DNA of 64,000 nt from Terebella lapidaria (Eukaryota > Annelida > Polychaeta > Terebellida > Terebellidae): assembly GCA_949152475.1 (NCBI GenBank), contig OX424561.1, positions 5,394,001-5,458,000 of the forward strand, written 5' to 3'. Shown piece by piece: positions 49,027 through 61,092 of this stretch. The notes beneath the pieces are model-generated. The model was not told the DNA's origin. It worked only from the letters and a program-made list of their open reading frames with translations, and searched no databases. Numbering within the stretch: the first letter of the stretch is position 1; each line of letters starts with the position of its first letter. A program made the translations under genes and the position numbers.

Positions 49027-50150
49027 AGGTTACCGGCCTATGGCCTGATAATCTATTGGCATGGCGTTGCGTCTGGCGTCCATCGACGTCTACATATTTT
49101 TCTGTAAAATTTATGATCAAGTTTCTCTGAAATTTCGCAAATATATGCCTAAAAATATTGCGAGACAGAGGTATTATTTTAGTTTTTCATGTTCGTGATT
49201 TTTTCTTAAAGTGGCGGCCATTTTTGACAGAAAACGGCCAATTTCTGACTTTGGCGGACACGTTTGCTTCGAAAGGTTCTTCATATGTACCTTAGTGATA
49301 TGTATAAGTTTTGTTACCGTTGAATCAATGGTCTGCATGTGATGGCCACTTTCATTTTTTTGACAGATCGGCAGGACAAATTTGTCTGAAATCACGTTAT
49401 TATTCGTTTTAGGCCATTTGGCCCATTTGGCCAAAAGAAAAATGTTCGACCCATTGAAATTTTTTTTGGACTTTTTTTTTGTCACTATATTCCTGCTTAA
49501 CTGGAGATACCGCAACTGTTCACCTAGAATGCTAGAGATAGAGCTACATGTATATATTAGCATTTTCAAATGGAAAGTCATACATGGCGATTTGTTTGAT
49601 GACCTTCGATTTGATCTTTGATGACCCTCAAAGGTCAAAACAGCCATTTTTTTAAATTGGAAAAAAAAACCCACAATTTTGGACTTTATCTTTTTTCAAA
49701 AAACAATCTCATCTGCTTCGAGATTTTTTTTTCAGAACATGTCAATTATGATCCTTGATGTATATAAGGATGGAGAGCCTTAATTTGCTCATAAGGCCTG
49801 ATATGTGGGCCCGAAATGCTCATAGAGGCCGTCTGGTGTGCGCAAATTGGCGTCTGGGGCCAAGACACTTGTACGTAGAGCTTATGTTTGTGTTATAAAC
49901 ATATAGAAAGTCATAAATATATATGGTGCATATTTTGATGAACTTGACCTCAGATGACCTTTTTTTTATTTATTAAACATGTTAAATGGATTGATAAATA
50001 GCCTAATGGCTAACATACATTTTTTCCCAAAAGATGACCTTGAGGGCTGACATGTGTCATGTCTGGCCGAATGTGTAAGTTGGCATATACAGACAAAATG
50101 CTTGTAGATAGCTTATGTTAATATCATAAGCTAACATACATCTGAAATCT
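49027..50150. mobile_element. GGTTACCGG-type element and TGACCT-rich repeats
   Basis: It starts with AGGTTACCGGCCTATGGCCT and GGCATGGCGTTGCGTCTGGC, as at 20045. It then runs through low-complexity text with GGCGGCCATTTTTGACA and a block around CAAAGGTCAAAACAGCC (49640), matched at 56345 and 62660. From about 49800 to 50100, and again after the LINE at 51510-51830, a roughly 150-200 bp degenerate unit (ATAGAAAGTCATANATATAT, CTCAGATGACCTT, TGTAGATAGCTTATG) recurs. Frames here (49174-49674) are unlikely to be genes. Confidence 0.5.
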
Positions 50151-50153
50151 TGT

Positions 50154-51404
50154 GACCTCCAGTTTGGTTTTAAGCCCAAACATTCGACTACACAGTGTAC
50201 CTTTGTACTTAATGAAGTTATTGACTACTATATCAGACATAATTCAAATGTGTACAATGTTCTATTGGATGCATCTCAAGCCTTCGATCGTGTACAATAT
50301 GTGAAACTCTTCCGGCTGTTGTTAAAGCGTAATATATGTCCCTTAACTGCCAGATTTTTGGCTTTCTTGTATGTAAACCAAACCATACGAGTTAAATGGA
50401 ATAGTCAACTCAGCAATACTTTCACCGCTTCCAATGGTGTCAAACAAGGTGCAATACTCTCCCCAATTCTATTTTGTGTCTACATGGATGAACTGTTACT
50501 CAGGTTACGCAAATCTAATTATGGATGTTATATTGGTAACATTTATTACGGTGCCCTTGGGTACGCAGACGATATAAGTCTACTGGCACCAAATCGACAT
50601 GCAATAACATGCATGCTGGGTATTTGTGAGGGTTTCGGTTTAGAATATGATGTTAAGTTTAATGCGTCAAAAACGCAACTGATTGTATATAATTCGAAGT
50701 TGCCTGTACAAAATGTCACATTGAATGGTAAAGTTATACAATGTCATAATAATGGAATACATTTAGGCCACCCGGTTGGCAATTTAAGTAATACAAAGTA
50801 CATCAATAACTATAGCAATGATCTTGTATACAGAACAAATCGTGTGATGTCTCTTTTTAATTATTGCAGTTCTGATGTTCGATCATATCTTTTCCAAGCG
50901 TATTGTACTAGTTTTTATGGTAGTCCTTTGATGAACTTGGGTGATAATAATGTTAAACGTTTTTATGCAACTTGGCGCAAATGTGTACGGAAAATATGGA
51001 CCGTGCCTTCGATGACCCATTGTAAAATACTGAAACACCTTATTGGAAAACCATGTATTGAAGCACAGTTGCTCAACCGATTTCTTGCATTTTACTACAA
51101 TGTATTGAATAGCGAAAATCAACTTATATCTACATGCGGTTATTTGTCTGAAATGTCCAACTCATCAGTGGGTGTTAATAGAAGGATTCTTCTGTCCAAA
51201 ATAAATAAGAGTTCTATTGATCTGTCAAACAATAATTTATCTGAGCTGAAACGCCTAGTGTTGCAATCGTACCAGTGTGATGACGAATGTCGTTCTGTTG
51301 GCAATTCCATTCAGGAACTCTGTCTGATGAGAGATGGCAAAATGCTATCAGACCTCAGTCACGACGAAATCGGAAATATGTTGTATGCTTTCTGTGTAAA
51401 TTAA
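50154..51404 (+). pseudogene. 5'-truncated LINE, RT domain open to the stop
   Basis: Similarity to LINE protein starts at about 50154 (QFGFKPKHSTTQCTFVLNE), upstream of the first ATG at 50250. From that ATG, 384 codons are open: LLDASQAFDRV (motif A, Asp7), SNGVKQGAILSPILFCVYMD (61-80), YADD (105-108), then thumb and a C-terminal region to TAA. It would copy LINE RNA at a nicked target. Endonuclease and RT N-terminus are missing, so the copy is dead on arrival, but there are no internal stops and it looks young. A short 3' UTR with AATAAA (51489-51494) ends near 51510. It lies inside a TGACCT-rich repeat. Confidence 0.88.
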
Positions 51405-51510
51405 CTGTTTTCTTTAGTTCTAGTTGAGAAGTTGTGTGTGTTGTTTTATTGCTTTTATTGTTTGTAAATTGAAATGTACATGCGTACGAAATAAATCATA
51501 TATATAAGCA
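51405..51510 (+). mobile_element. LINE 3' UTR
   Basis: T-rich sequence from the stop to about 51510, with GAAATAAATCATATATATA as the likely element end. The TGACCT-rich repeat resumes directly after it. Confidence 0.6.
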
Positions 51511-52074
51511 GAAGTCATATATGGCATACTTGATTGTGTCCTTTTAATTTGACCTCTGATGACCTCGAATGCTCAAACTCACGCTGCAGCTTAAAAAGCT
51601 CAAGTTCGTATTAGAAGTATATAGAAGATTTCCTATTGCACATCATATGGGAAACTTGATCTTCAGATGAGCTTAGAGGCTAAATCTCGAGGTCAAACCT
51701 AGCATTAAATGTAGTGTATGAGCCGCTGCAGATAAAATGGTTGAGCTTACGTTTATGTATTCCATTATGAGTATATAGACAATCATATAATGATGAGTCT
51801 TTTGGTGAGCCTGACCAAAATGATCTTGACTGGTGAGTTTCTAATTTTTTACCTGTATCATAAGTCGGATAACCTACCCATACTGAATACGGGCGTAATA
51901 GAACTAAAAGTGTCTTCAGTACGAGGGTTTAAGCACAATGGGAGGGGGAGCTTTGGTGGTGGCAACATATATAAATAATAGACAATAATATTCAATCAAC
52001 CTAGCAACAAAACTGTAATACTAATTGAAGTCAATGCAAAGCATGATCAACGTTGACATTACATGTCTGTATGT

Positions 52075-52240
52075 ATCAAACCACCACCACCTACACAACG
52101 AGATTCTGATGATATCAATAAAAACCGAATAGAAAATAAACCAATTTGGAACAAAATCAAAGTCTGACCTATTTTCTAATCCAGAGATACACTGGCGTCA
52201 TCAGAGACAAACAATGTATTTCCTGTTTATTCTTTCGGAA
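52075..52240 (+). repeat. dispersed repeat family A
   Basis: It carries ACGAGATTCTGATGATATCA, AACAAAATCAAAGTCTGACC and ACACTGGCGTCATCAGAGAC in the order found at 60890-60995. It is diverged. Confidence 0.6.
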
Positions 52241-54821
52241 ATCAATCCCAAATCTGTGGAGTTGGTCTGGCTCGCTCGGGAAACGCGTTTCGACATCCAA
52301 CCTATTGTCAGTTTTGCTAAACATCTTGGGATTTACAGATACATTGATTGATGTGCATGTAACTCAGGTTCTATTCCAACAAAATGGAAGCAGACTACAA
52401 TATAATATTCGTATAATACTGACAACAGTTGTGAGGTAGGAAATGACGGAGAATTGCAAGACGAAACTCCTGGAGACATCCAAAACACTCTTCATCTGAT
52501 AATAAGTCGTGACAACCACAAATCGCTTCAGGAAACCCTGTCAATTTGCTCACCCACTTCTCAGTTGACATTATCGCCTTTTTCGAGACATCGTGAATCG
52601 AAGAAAAACTGCAGTCAGACAATGAGGGCACTCCAGCGGCTGGAGACATCTCACAGAATTGACTACCGGTAACTGGGATACACCAGTTCGGTCAGGCAAT
52701 CATGAAGCTCAATATAAAATATATTAATACTAGGCATTATTCCTACGTGTATTTCACTTGTGTATTGATATCGTCATATACGTGTAAGTATTCCATTATG
52801 GCGTGACATTCAATTTTATTGAAATGCTTTAAGGTACAAATACAATGCCATGCTCTTACATCAACACTCATATTGGGTCTGTGAAGTTGGTGTGACAATA
52901 AAGGAATATCCACGACCATAAGACAAACACCCCCATTGCCAATATTCACACCTTCATATGACGATATATACAAGAGTACACATGGATTTAACAATTTAAC
53001 ACAAAACAACTTATTTAACACAGAAAAAAATGGATGTGTTCCACTTGTATATTTCACGTGTTTAACATAGATCGATATTTCCATTCCTCAGTAATTGTGG
53101 TAATTAGTGTCTGGAACTTGTATATGGATCCGTTTTACTTCGATGATTTCTGCTATTCGCATCAAGAACCAGGGTTTGTGTGAACCATTGCACCAGGAGC
53201 ATCACATGACACCACACTTCCCGGAATAAAGCCTCTCTATCAATTTTTTTACGTTTACTGTTGTGAATATTATCTCAGATTGCGGATGAACCTCATAGTG
53301 GTTCGAATACAATCAAGGTGTAATTAATTAAATCTTAACACCTGTGCTCTCAATTCCTGGACGTCATCGAATCCGTGCACTGACGGAAATGAGGACTACC
53401 TATTCTTGGAAATAATTAGGCCTAACTATGTGAGTTTATATCAATTGGCGGAGCATGCAGGTTATTATGAAATGATAAAAGCGAAAATAGCTGAACGATG
53501 CGACTTAATATGGAATACTAAAAATTCACATAGCAAAACGATGAAGGGTGTTGTTGACATGGCCATATAATGTCAACAATAAAGTACATCCTGTTTGTGT
53601 ATTGGTCGCCTGGTGCTTGATTCAAGTGTGTTCAAGACTGCACATATCGGACACTAATTACCGTCCCCTTTTCACATTTCACGTCACGTAAGTCCACTTG
53701 ACGTGGTAATCGATGTATATCAAAGGACACGTGGTATCTCAGTGAACGAAGACTTGAACATTAATATTTTATGGTTTGTTTTATATTGGCATTTTGTATG
53801 GGCCCTGACAAGATGACAAGGTGTATAAACCCTCGGATTTTCCATATTCATGTTTTTTTTCGCAGGACATAACAGCCTCCGAATAATTACTTTCGTTGAC
53901 CATTGACCAACACAAGGGATTTGCACCGAGTGTCTGCATCTGTTACCTGAGTGCCTCAACGTTTATTGGATTACTCAAAAAGTAGATATAATTTTAGCTT
54001 TCCTCTGATATCCAGATACAGTGAATGCAACAATCCTGTTGTCTCTCATCCTACATTCCAAATGGCAGCAACGCCTCTATATACCATTTCCCGCAATCAT
54101 GACCATAAGAAGAAATCAAGGCAGTACTAGGGATATATCCGAACTCCTTCAGAGTTAGGGAATTCATGCCTGCTGGTCACGTTTTGCCATTCAGTTTCTT
54201 CTTGATCGTTCACGGTCACGTTGTCTGGTACATTCGATGTTATTTAAGTGAGCTGACATCACCATACACATCTTGCATTGAGAATATTGGCAAGATATTC
54301 TCTACATTTATTCTCATTGATCCGCCACTAGCGAAAACATGTCCCAATGTGTGGAAAATAAGCTGATGACACGCATGTATTACAAGTTCTGAATGGTATG
54401 CTGATACATTGCATGTAGTAGATATCTGTGCTGCACTATATGTACTGTGTTTTTTTTCGAATAGTGGTGAATATTTTACCTGTCCATAACTAATATGATA
54501 TAGTAGGGTTAAGATTGTCTTCAGCACGAGTATTTGAGCACAATTGGGGGGGGGGGACATTTCAATGCTCGTTTTATAATAAATACCGATACTTAGTGAT
54601 CCGTAAACTGGGATACACCAGTTCGATCCGAACCATGTGTATTTAGTTGAATTAGTGTGTCTGGATATGTGTGATAATCCAGATACTCTGAGGATATCGT
54701 TTGGTTTGGAAATAATACACCATGCAAACTCTACCGAATGATTTAGGCTATTTACACAATAAACCAGGCACCTGTTTCCGATTATAGTCTGTAATATGGT
54801 ATGAGAAGCACCACGTGACAT

Positions 54822-56500
54822 CTTACTTCCGGGAATAAAAGCTTTCTCTCTAAATACATTATCTCTTTCAAGTTATCAGGGAATGTTGTGAATTATATTC
54901 TGAGAGCGAACGTCCGAGTGATTCGAGTACAAGCTAAGTTCAATTGATCAAATTTTACCACCTGTGCTGTTGATTTCTGGGCGGCATTGAGGTGGAATAA
55001 TCGGTTCCTGAAATTCGTTATCAATCAATATAATGTTATTTGCAAACCAAAAAAAGAAAAAGAATCGAACTGAATATTTGGGGTTCCATCACTATAATGT
55101 ACCATACATATACGAGTTTCAAGTGATAAGGATTATATTTTGCTATATATATTCAGCTATTTTTGTTAATTCTGAATCACTGCATGGGAAGCGTTCAATG
55201 CAAAACTATTTTCAAAATCCGATTTTCAATTTTTTTTCAAATTGAGACAAGTTTGTATGTGCATTGAAATTTTTGCACTGTACAGCTGATCTGGGAACAG
55301 CTGTTGAACACTTTCAATCAGGAAACATGAATTTGAATTCATACACTACCTGAAAATTACAACAATTATTTCTTTCCACTTGTTTCCTTCGTGTATCACG
55401 TTTTTAATTTCTGGTCATGTTTTTACGTTTCTAGTCAATTGTTTATATATAATGTATATTTTATGATATTCGACATTGAAGATTTTATGCAATATTTTCC
55501 TGAAATGTATTATGATATGTTATGTTATATGTTATACATGCTATGTTACATTTTGTACATTTTTTTCAGATTCAACAGAGCAGCCAGTCAATAATGTACT
55601 GACAATGTGAGGGGGTTTTGCGACCAATGTCCCACGAATGAGGAAATGCTACTAGAGATCAACGGAGTAATACATGAAAGATGAATAGAAGGTATGGAAA
55701 TGACAATCATGTAACGCACTACCAGTTCACATACATATGGTCGTATATTACGAATTTTTATCCCATGTACACATCTAGGGTTTTTCCCCCAATAGTTCCA
55801 CATGCTCCACTGGACGGTGCAACGATGTTTCCCTTCAATCAGAATAATGCCCGTATATTGGTTGCCAGATCGATGTCTAAGCTCATAAAAAAATGAACAG
55901 ATGCATCGAGGCATCATCCTCCTTGTTTCATCATCAGGGCTGCCAATGTGTTTGTTTCTCATTTTGTGATACATTTTATATCTCATTTGAAGTGATACAG
56001 CCAACATTTTGAAAACTTGTGTTACGAATATCATATCAATTTCAATTTTCCATGCCAATATAATGCCATTTTTTAATACTAGTAGCAAGATACAATTTAT
56101 GATGAGTTTAAAATTTTAGGTAAATTAGTATTGATACCGGTATTTAGAAAGTGGCATCATTAACGTCACAAATGTATATTACTATATACGTCATAAATGT
56201 ATATTAACACTATTACGTGTGTATATTAACACTATATTAACACTATTTTGTAAAATAACACTATTATTATTAACACTTTTACGTCATAAACGTATATTAC
56301 TAATGGATATTACTACATCTAATGGATATTACTATTTCTTGAAAAGAGAAGGCCGTTTTGACCTTTCAAGGTCATTGAAGGTCGAATTCAATGTCACTAT
56401 TGAAACCGTAATATATGATTTAAGAGTTTACTCAGTATAACTCCCGTTATGAAGGAATAATTTGATGTAAAATGAAGAATTTTCTAGTGAACGATTATAC
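54822..56500. other. no recognised gene; degenerate TATTAACACTATT repeats
   Basis: The minus-strand frame 55588-56088 (166 codons) has no recognisable domain. At 56165-56330 short units of ACGTCATAAATGTATATTA and TATTAACACTATT recur irregularly. At 56345-56395 a fragment (CGTTTTGACCTTTCAAGGTC) matches 62665. Confidence 0.4.
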
Positions 56501-58904
56501 CATCATTGCATTATATTATTAAATGGTTATATCAAACGTGGACCATGTTCATATCATACATATATATTGGTCGCCAGCTACTTGAATTCAGCCTGCACCA
56601 TACTGAACATATCAGACATAAATTACTGTCCCGGTTTTCACATTTAACGTCACGTGTCTTTGAGGGAAGCCTGCTCTTGATCCCTTCACACTTACTCTCG
56701 ACATTGGATTCCCTTGACGACAGAGGTATATCAAATAACACAAAGGTCTCTCAGTAAACAAAGTCTCAGACATGTCTCCGTGCTCGAACTTTCCCGTACT
56801 TGGAGTGATCTCTCTTCGCATCATTGTCTGAAAAAATGGCTCGGAGTTGACCAAAGCAACAGAGGAACTAGCTAGAACTACCAAGAGTATATTTCACAGG
56901 CGTATGATTGTCAGTATGGTGCATGATTGTCCTAACAAAAAGTGTCAATAACAAATGTCTGATGCTTGACATTCAATCTTGAAATATTTCATATATGTAT
57001 AAAACATATGGTTCTCGTTCGCTGCGCAAGGGAACAGCTCTATAATATAATTGAACATCTGCATCTAGTGAACAGTAAGTACATGTCATTTTTCACGAGT
57101 GTATATGAATTGGTTATTCTTATATCATCAGATATATTTAGCGTTCTTTAGTTCTTGAATGCAACAAACCTGCTATATCTTTCACCATACAATCCAAATG
57201 GCGACAAAATCTTTATATATCTTTTCCACAGACATGTCCATAAAAAATATATTGACATTCTTGGGAATATTCGCACGTAAACCAACGTGGCTTCTATATA
57301 TCCCGTTTATTCTGTTGAATACCAAACGCAAACTCATGGAGTCGGGCTGGCTGCCCAGGATTATGTGTTGGACACCCTACCTTTCCCATTTTCAAATATA
57401 CACATACATGTAATCATGTATTGGGCATGTAATCACGTATGTTTGCATGCCTCAGTAAACAGTTATTGGCAAAACAATAACATTCCTGTCTGAAATACTA
57501 GGTGGAATTAGTAGACATATAACATTCTCAGAACGGTTGTAAAGTAGGAACTGGTAAACGAAACATCTGGAATCAACCACAGCACTTCGCATCTATGATC
57601 CATGTAGGTAGGTACAAATCGCTTCAAGAAACCATTGTGCTCTTACAGTTCGCAGTGGGAAAGTTACAATCAGACAATGAGGGCACTATACCGACTATTA
57701 ACGGCTCTTGTGTGGATTACCGGTATTGGTTGTTCCTGAAACACAAGCTCGATCACGCAAACCTCTAAGTCAGTGGCCCTGGTGCTATTCCGTAAATATT
57801 GCGTCAACATTCCGGGTACAATATTCCATGCAGGCCAGTCAACATTGCATTGACCAATATGAATGGAGTATGAGACTAGAATCGTCACATCGTATCTCAA
57901 GAGTGAGGTAATACTAGTGCAGGTTAACAAAGGAATGTAGTGAATGTGAAAAAATAAATGGTAAGTACACAAAAAGACAAACAGGTCACGCACTACCAGT
58001 TCAGATATTTGTGGCAGTATGTAGTATTGATCCCAGATACATGTCTGATATTCTGTTCAGTTGTTCAACATCTTTCACCGGTAGAGGCAACGATGTTTAT
58101 CTCTAAAAACTCCAAAACAAACTTTGCTTGAAAACTTGTTGAAGGAGCGATTTGGTTTCTACAAGCATGACAATATTGAAACGCATTGTTGGACTTTCTC
58201 AAACTTCTTCACAACAAAGATTGGTTCTATTGAAATTCAATTGAAATAATTAAGTTGTTCTCAAACTATTTGATCAGTTTTGACATGTTTATTTCAAAAC
58301 ACGCTAGTTTGGATCCTTGATATTGTGTGTATGATAGACTGCCTAGAAAATCGCTCAAAAGGCACAAAATTAGTGCTCAAAAGGCCCGAAAAGGCCTTAA
58401 GTAGGCCTTTTTGCATCTTCGGTATAGTATTCTAACGTGTGACTTCGCATCACAAATCTATATAAATTGGTGACTCATACATCATCAGATATGTTTAGCA
58501 TTAACCTGATACCCAGTTGCCGTGGATGCAACAACAAACTTGTCGTCTTTCATCTTACGCTTCAAATGGCAACAACGTCTTTATATCGTTTCCACAGACA
58601 TGCCTATAAATGGAATTCGAGGAGGAAGAAAGGGCTATGATGTTTCCAAACAGCGTGAGAAGATATATGTACATACTGGTCACGTTCGGCAATTTCGGTA
58701 CATTTTGTTCTCATATTGTCTGTCACCTATGATTCTATTTAAGGAATGTGACACCCCGATATAAACTGTGTTTGGATTGGCGTACCCCCAACGAAGCACA
58801 TTTATCACTGATGGAGAATACTAGTAATATGAAAACATATAACAGATATATCAATTTGCGGGATGTTTTAATTATTTGATATGATAGATTTGAATGTTCT
58901 CATA

Positions 58905-59550
58905 TAAATAATCTTTATTTCTCAAAATGGCGACCCCTTACAGAGGTATGGGAGAACATAAAATACAAAAATAAACAATGAGCCACACACAACCTGTGTA
59001 TATCACACATACATGTATTGATGAAATATTACTGGTATAATAGTCCACCACCAATGGCATGGAGAATAAGGCCAATCTGGCTAACATCAGAATAGAGATT
59101 GCACACACATTTTTAGCACTTATCTCATCGTGCAAAGTATCATACTTCATCATTCATACGTCCTTCTCAATACACCTAATCATTCTCGATAGATTTTTCA
59201 ACCGTTTAATGCTTGTAGTATTAAATAATTCACTCATTTTCACTGAATTTGGGTTCACGCGATAGTATCTATCAATATATTTCTTTCGACAATCAGATAA
59301 TTTATCACAAGTAAATAAATAATGGAATTCATCCCCTAGTTCACCTGATTGACATTGCGTGCATTTCTTACTTTTTGTAGGATCAACATAACTTTTACAA
59401 ACGGGTAATTTACTATTGCGACATCTAAATTTGCAAACTGCGAGTGCATCAGGGTAGCTCAGCTGAGACAAATATTTTTCAAATTTCAGCTCCTTTTTAA
59501 AAATTCTGTAGTTCAGGCAATTTTTCTGATTCCAAACTATACACTGTATA
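58905..59550 (-). pseudogene. LINE C-terminus with 3' UTR, 5'-truncated
   Basis: On the minus strand the frame enters at about 59545 (NYRIFKKELKFEKYL), continues through LSYPDALAVCKFRCRNSKLP, and reaches a C-x2-C-x9-H-x4-C finger (CTQC...HYLFTC) and a C-terminal NTTSIKRLKNL segment, ending at a stop at 59154. Such a finger ends ORF2 of several LINE clades. A 3' UTR of about 250 bp follows, with an AATAAA near 58912. RT and endonuclease are absent. Confidence 0.8.
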
Positions 59551-60502
59551 TATTAAATCAACATACCATTTTATACATGTGTGATAAATCAGGAAAACAG
59601 TCTGTACCAACATATAATTACGTACATGTGAGCCAAGTGGGTATTCAGTTGGAGTGTGAAAACACACAAGTGAGCAGATATAGAGCTCATATCAATTATA
59701 TGTCGACCTACTCTAATATTTGGATATTATGATGGAGTCATATTATCAACTGAAAACTCAAGGTGAATAACTTTCGGGATATACAAAGCCTGACCATACA
59801 TGAAGCTATTTTCATGTTTTCTGCAGCGTTATGCAATGGCTGCCATGCACATGTACACTATTAATTGTCACCAACACAAAAGTCAATAAATATATTCCCT
59901 GTTCTTGCTGATGAATAGCAAGTACAATCCCAACAAACTTGACGAGACAATTCAGGGAATGTTAGAGGAGTACAAGGTTTATGGGATACTCAACTTGATG
60001 AAAGACACTGGTTTGGCTGTATAGACATTTTGTCTGTATTAACACATTTTTGGTACTGGGGATGATCAGGGGGATAGCCCCACACGATCGTCAGCGACAG
60101 AAGAGCATCTGGCTCTAAACTCATAGCCAGGCTTGCGAGATATATGTTGCTCAATTATGTAGCGCATTTTATATACACTCTTTCTATATTTAACCACGAT
60201 TGTAAGGTCATGTTTGACTCGGTTTTGAACGTAGGCTGCAGGTAAGCATTAGTTTCTATTCTAAAGGTTTTAAATCTAACTGGCATTTTCGTTGCTGCAA
60301 TGAATTATAAATATTGAATCAGAATCTATCTGGATTTCTCGATCGTGGAGCAAACTTTACAAACATGAGATCAATACCGAGTCTGTTATACGTTCTAAAG
60401 TAAGAATATCATTTATGACCTGTAAATGGCCATAATGAGATGCTTCTGGTTTAGATAATACGCTGAATCAACCATAAGATCATTATTATTGAAATATATA
60501 AA
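59551..60502. other. no gene recognised
   Basis: AT-rich intergenic sequence. I see no ORF with a domain and no RNA gene. Confidence 0.4.
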
Positions 60503-61092
60503 GTCGACGTCATTCAACTCTGACCCACTGTTTTTTCGCGATAATTTCTTCAATTTTTAAGTCACCTTTCTGAAATTTCAACAGCGTTCATCATGCTTAG
60601 CGACCTAACTTGTTATGAAATTTGGAAGAGTTTGGACAGTGAACAAAATAGTTGGCCTATTTGGCCTGTGAAAATTTCTGGTGGAATTTGGCGGTGGGCC
60701 GCTGCCAACCCCGTATCATTCATATAGATAACGTTTTCTTATTACGCTATGTATAGGCCAAATGGGCTAACTTTTTTGTTTACCGTCCAATCTTTCTGAA
60801 ATTTTGTAAAAAAAAAAAAAAAAAAATAGGCCGCTCAGAATTATGGAAACTGTGAAAGTAAGTATCAATCTATTACCACCAATACAGTCTGATTTCGATG
60901 ATACCAATAACAAACGTAAAATAAAACATTTTGCAATAGAAACAAAGCCCGACCAAATAGTTTATACAAAGACACACTGGCGTCATCAGGGGCAGACAGT
61001 GTGTTGAATGTAGTTGTTTCTACTGTACACCCGATGGAATTAGTATTAAATTATCGCAAAAAAACAGTGGGTCAGAGTTGAATGACGCCGAC
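60503..61092. mobile_element. 590 bp TIR element containing a family A repeat
   Basis: The ends GTCGACGTCATTCAACTCTG and the inverse of GTCGGCGTCATTCAACTCTG extend to about 44 bp of terminal inverted repeat (through CCCACTGTTTTTTCGCGATA). The interior holds a run of about 19 A at 60808-60826 and a near-complete copy of dispersed repeat family A (60855-61050). It has no transposase. The target duplication is not clear. Confidence 0.75.
60855..61050 (+). repeat. dispersed repeat family A, most complete copy
   Basis: In order: CTATTACCACCAATACAGTC, GATGATACCAATAACAAACG, GCAATAGAAACAAAGCCCGA, ACACACTGGCGTCATCAGGG, then GTAGTTGTTTCTACTGTACA and CCGATGGAATTAGTATTAAA. It serves as the reference for the other copies listed. 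Confidence 0.65.

Larger units (their letters stand above)
45761..58800. repeat. degenerate tandem array 2 (modules R-P-Q)
   Basis: Blocks recur in order. R (minus-strand peptide with CHDLLSD): 45990-46160, 52390-52640, weakly 57530-57680. P (CACATTTNACGTCACGT, CTTGATCCCTTCACA): 47300-47470, 53640-53770, 56620-56790. Q (AGCAACGNCTNTATATACC, GATATATCCGAACTCCTTCA, TACTGGTCACGTTTTGCCAT): 47900-48300, 53870-54290, 57010-57300, 58440-58760. The spacing is irregular because of insertions (LINE at 50.15-51.5 kb, repeat blocks at 49-50 kb). The copies are diverged. The Q frames start with weakly similar peptides but soon break. Confidence 0.55.

Noticed and set aside
49174..49674. 166-codon minus-strand ORF
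   Set aside because: It lies in low-complexity repeat text shared with 62660-62930, where the frame is not preserved.
51540..51570. Hammerhead-like CTGATGACCTCGAATG
   Set aside because: There is no GAAA and no pairing flanks; it is part of the TGACCT-rich repeat.
53270..53340. tRNA-like box B (GGTTCGAATAC) suggesting a tRNA or SINE
   Set aside because: No box A at the right distance and no cloverleaf can be drawn; the sister block at 54910 lacks it.
54240..54821. 193-codon minus-strand ORF as a gene
   Set aside because: It reads through a poly-G run and array module Q, shows no domain, and its array sisters are not open in that frame.
55588..56088. 166-codon minus-strand ORF as a gene
   Set aside because: No recognisable domain or conserved copy; composition is like the surroundings.
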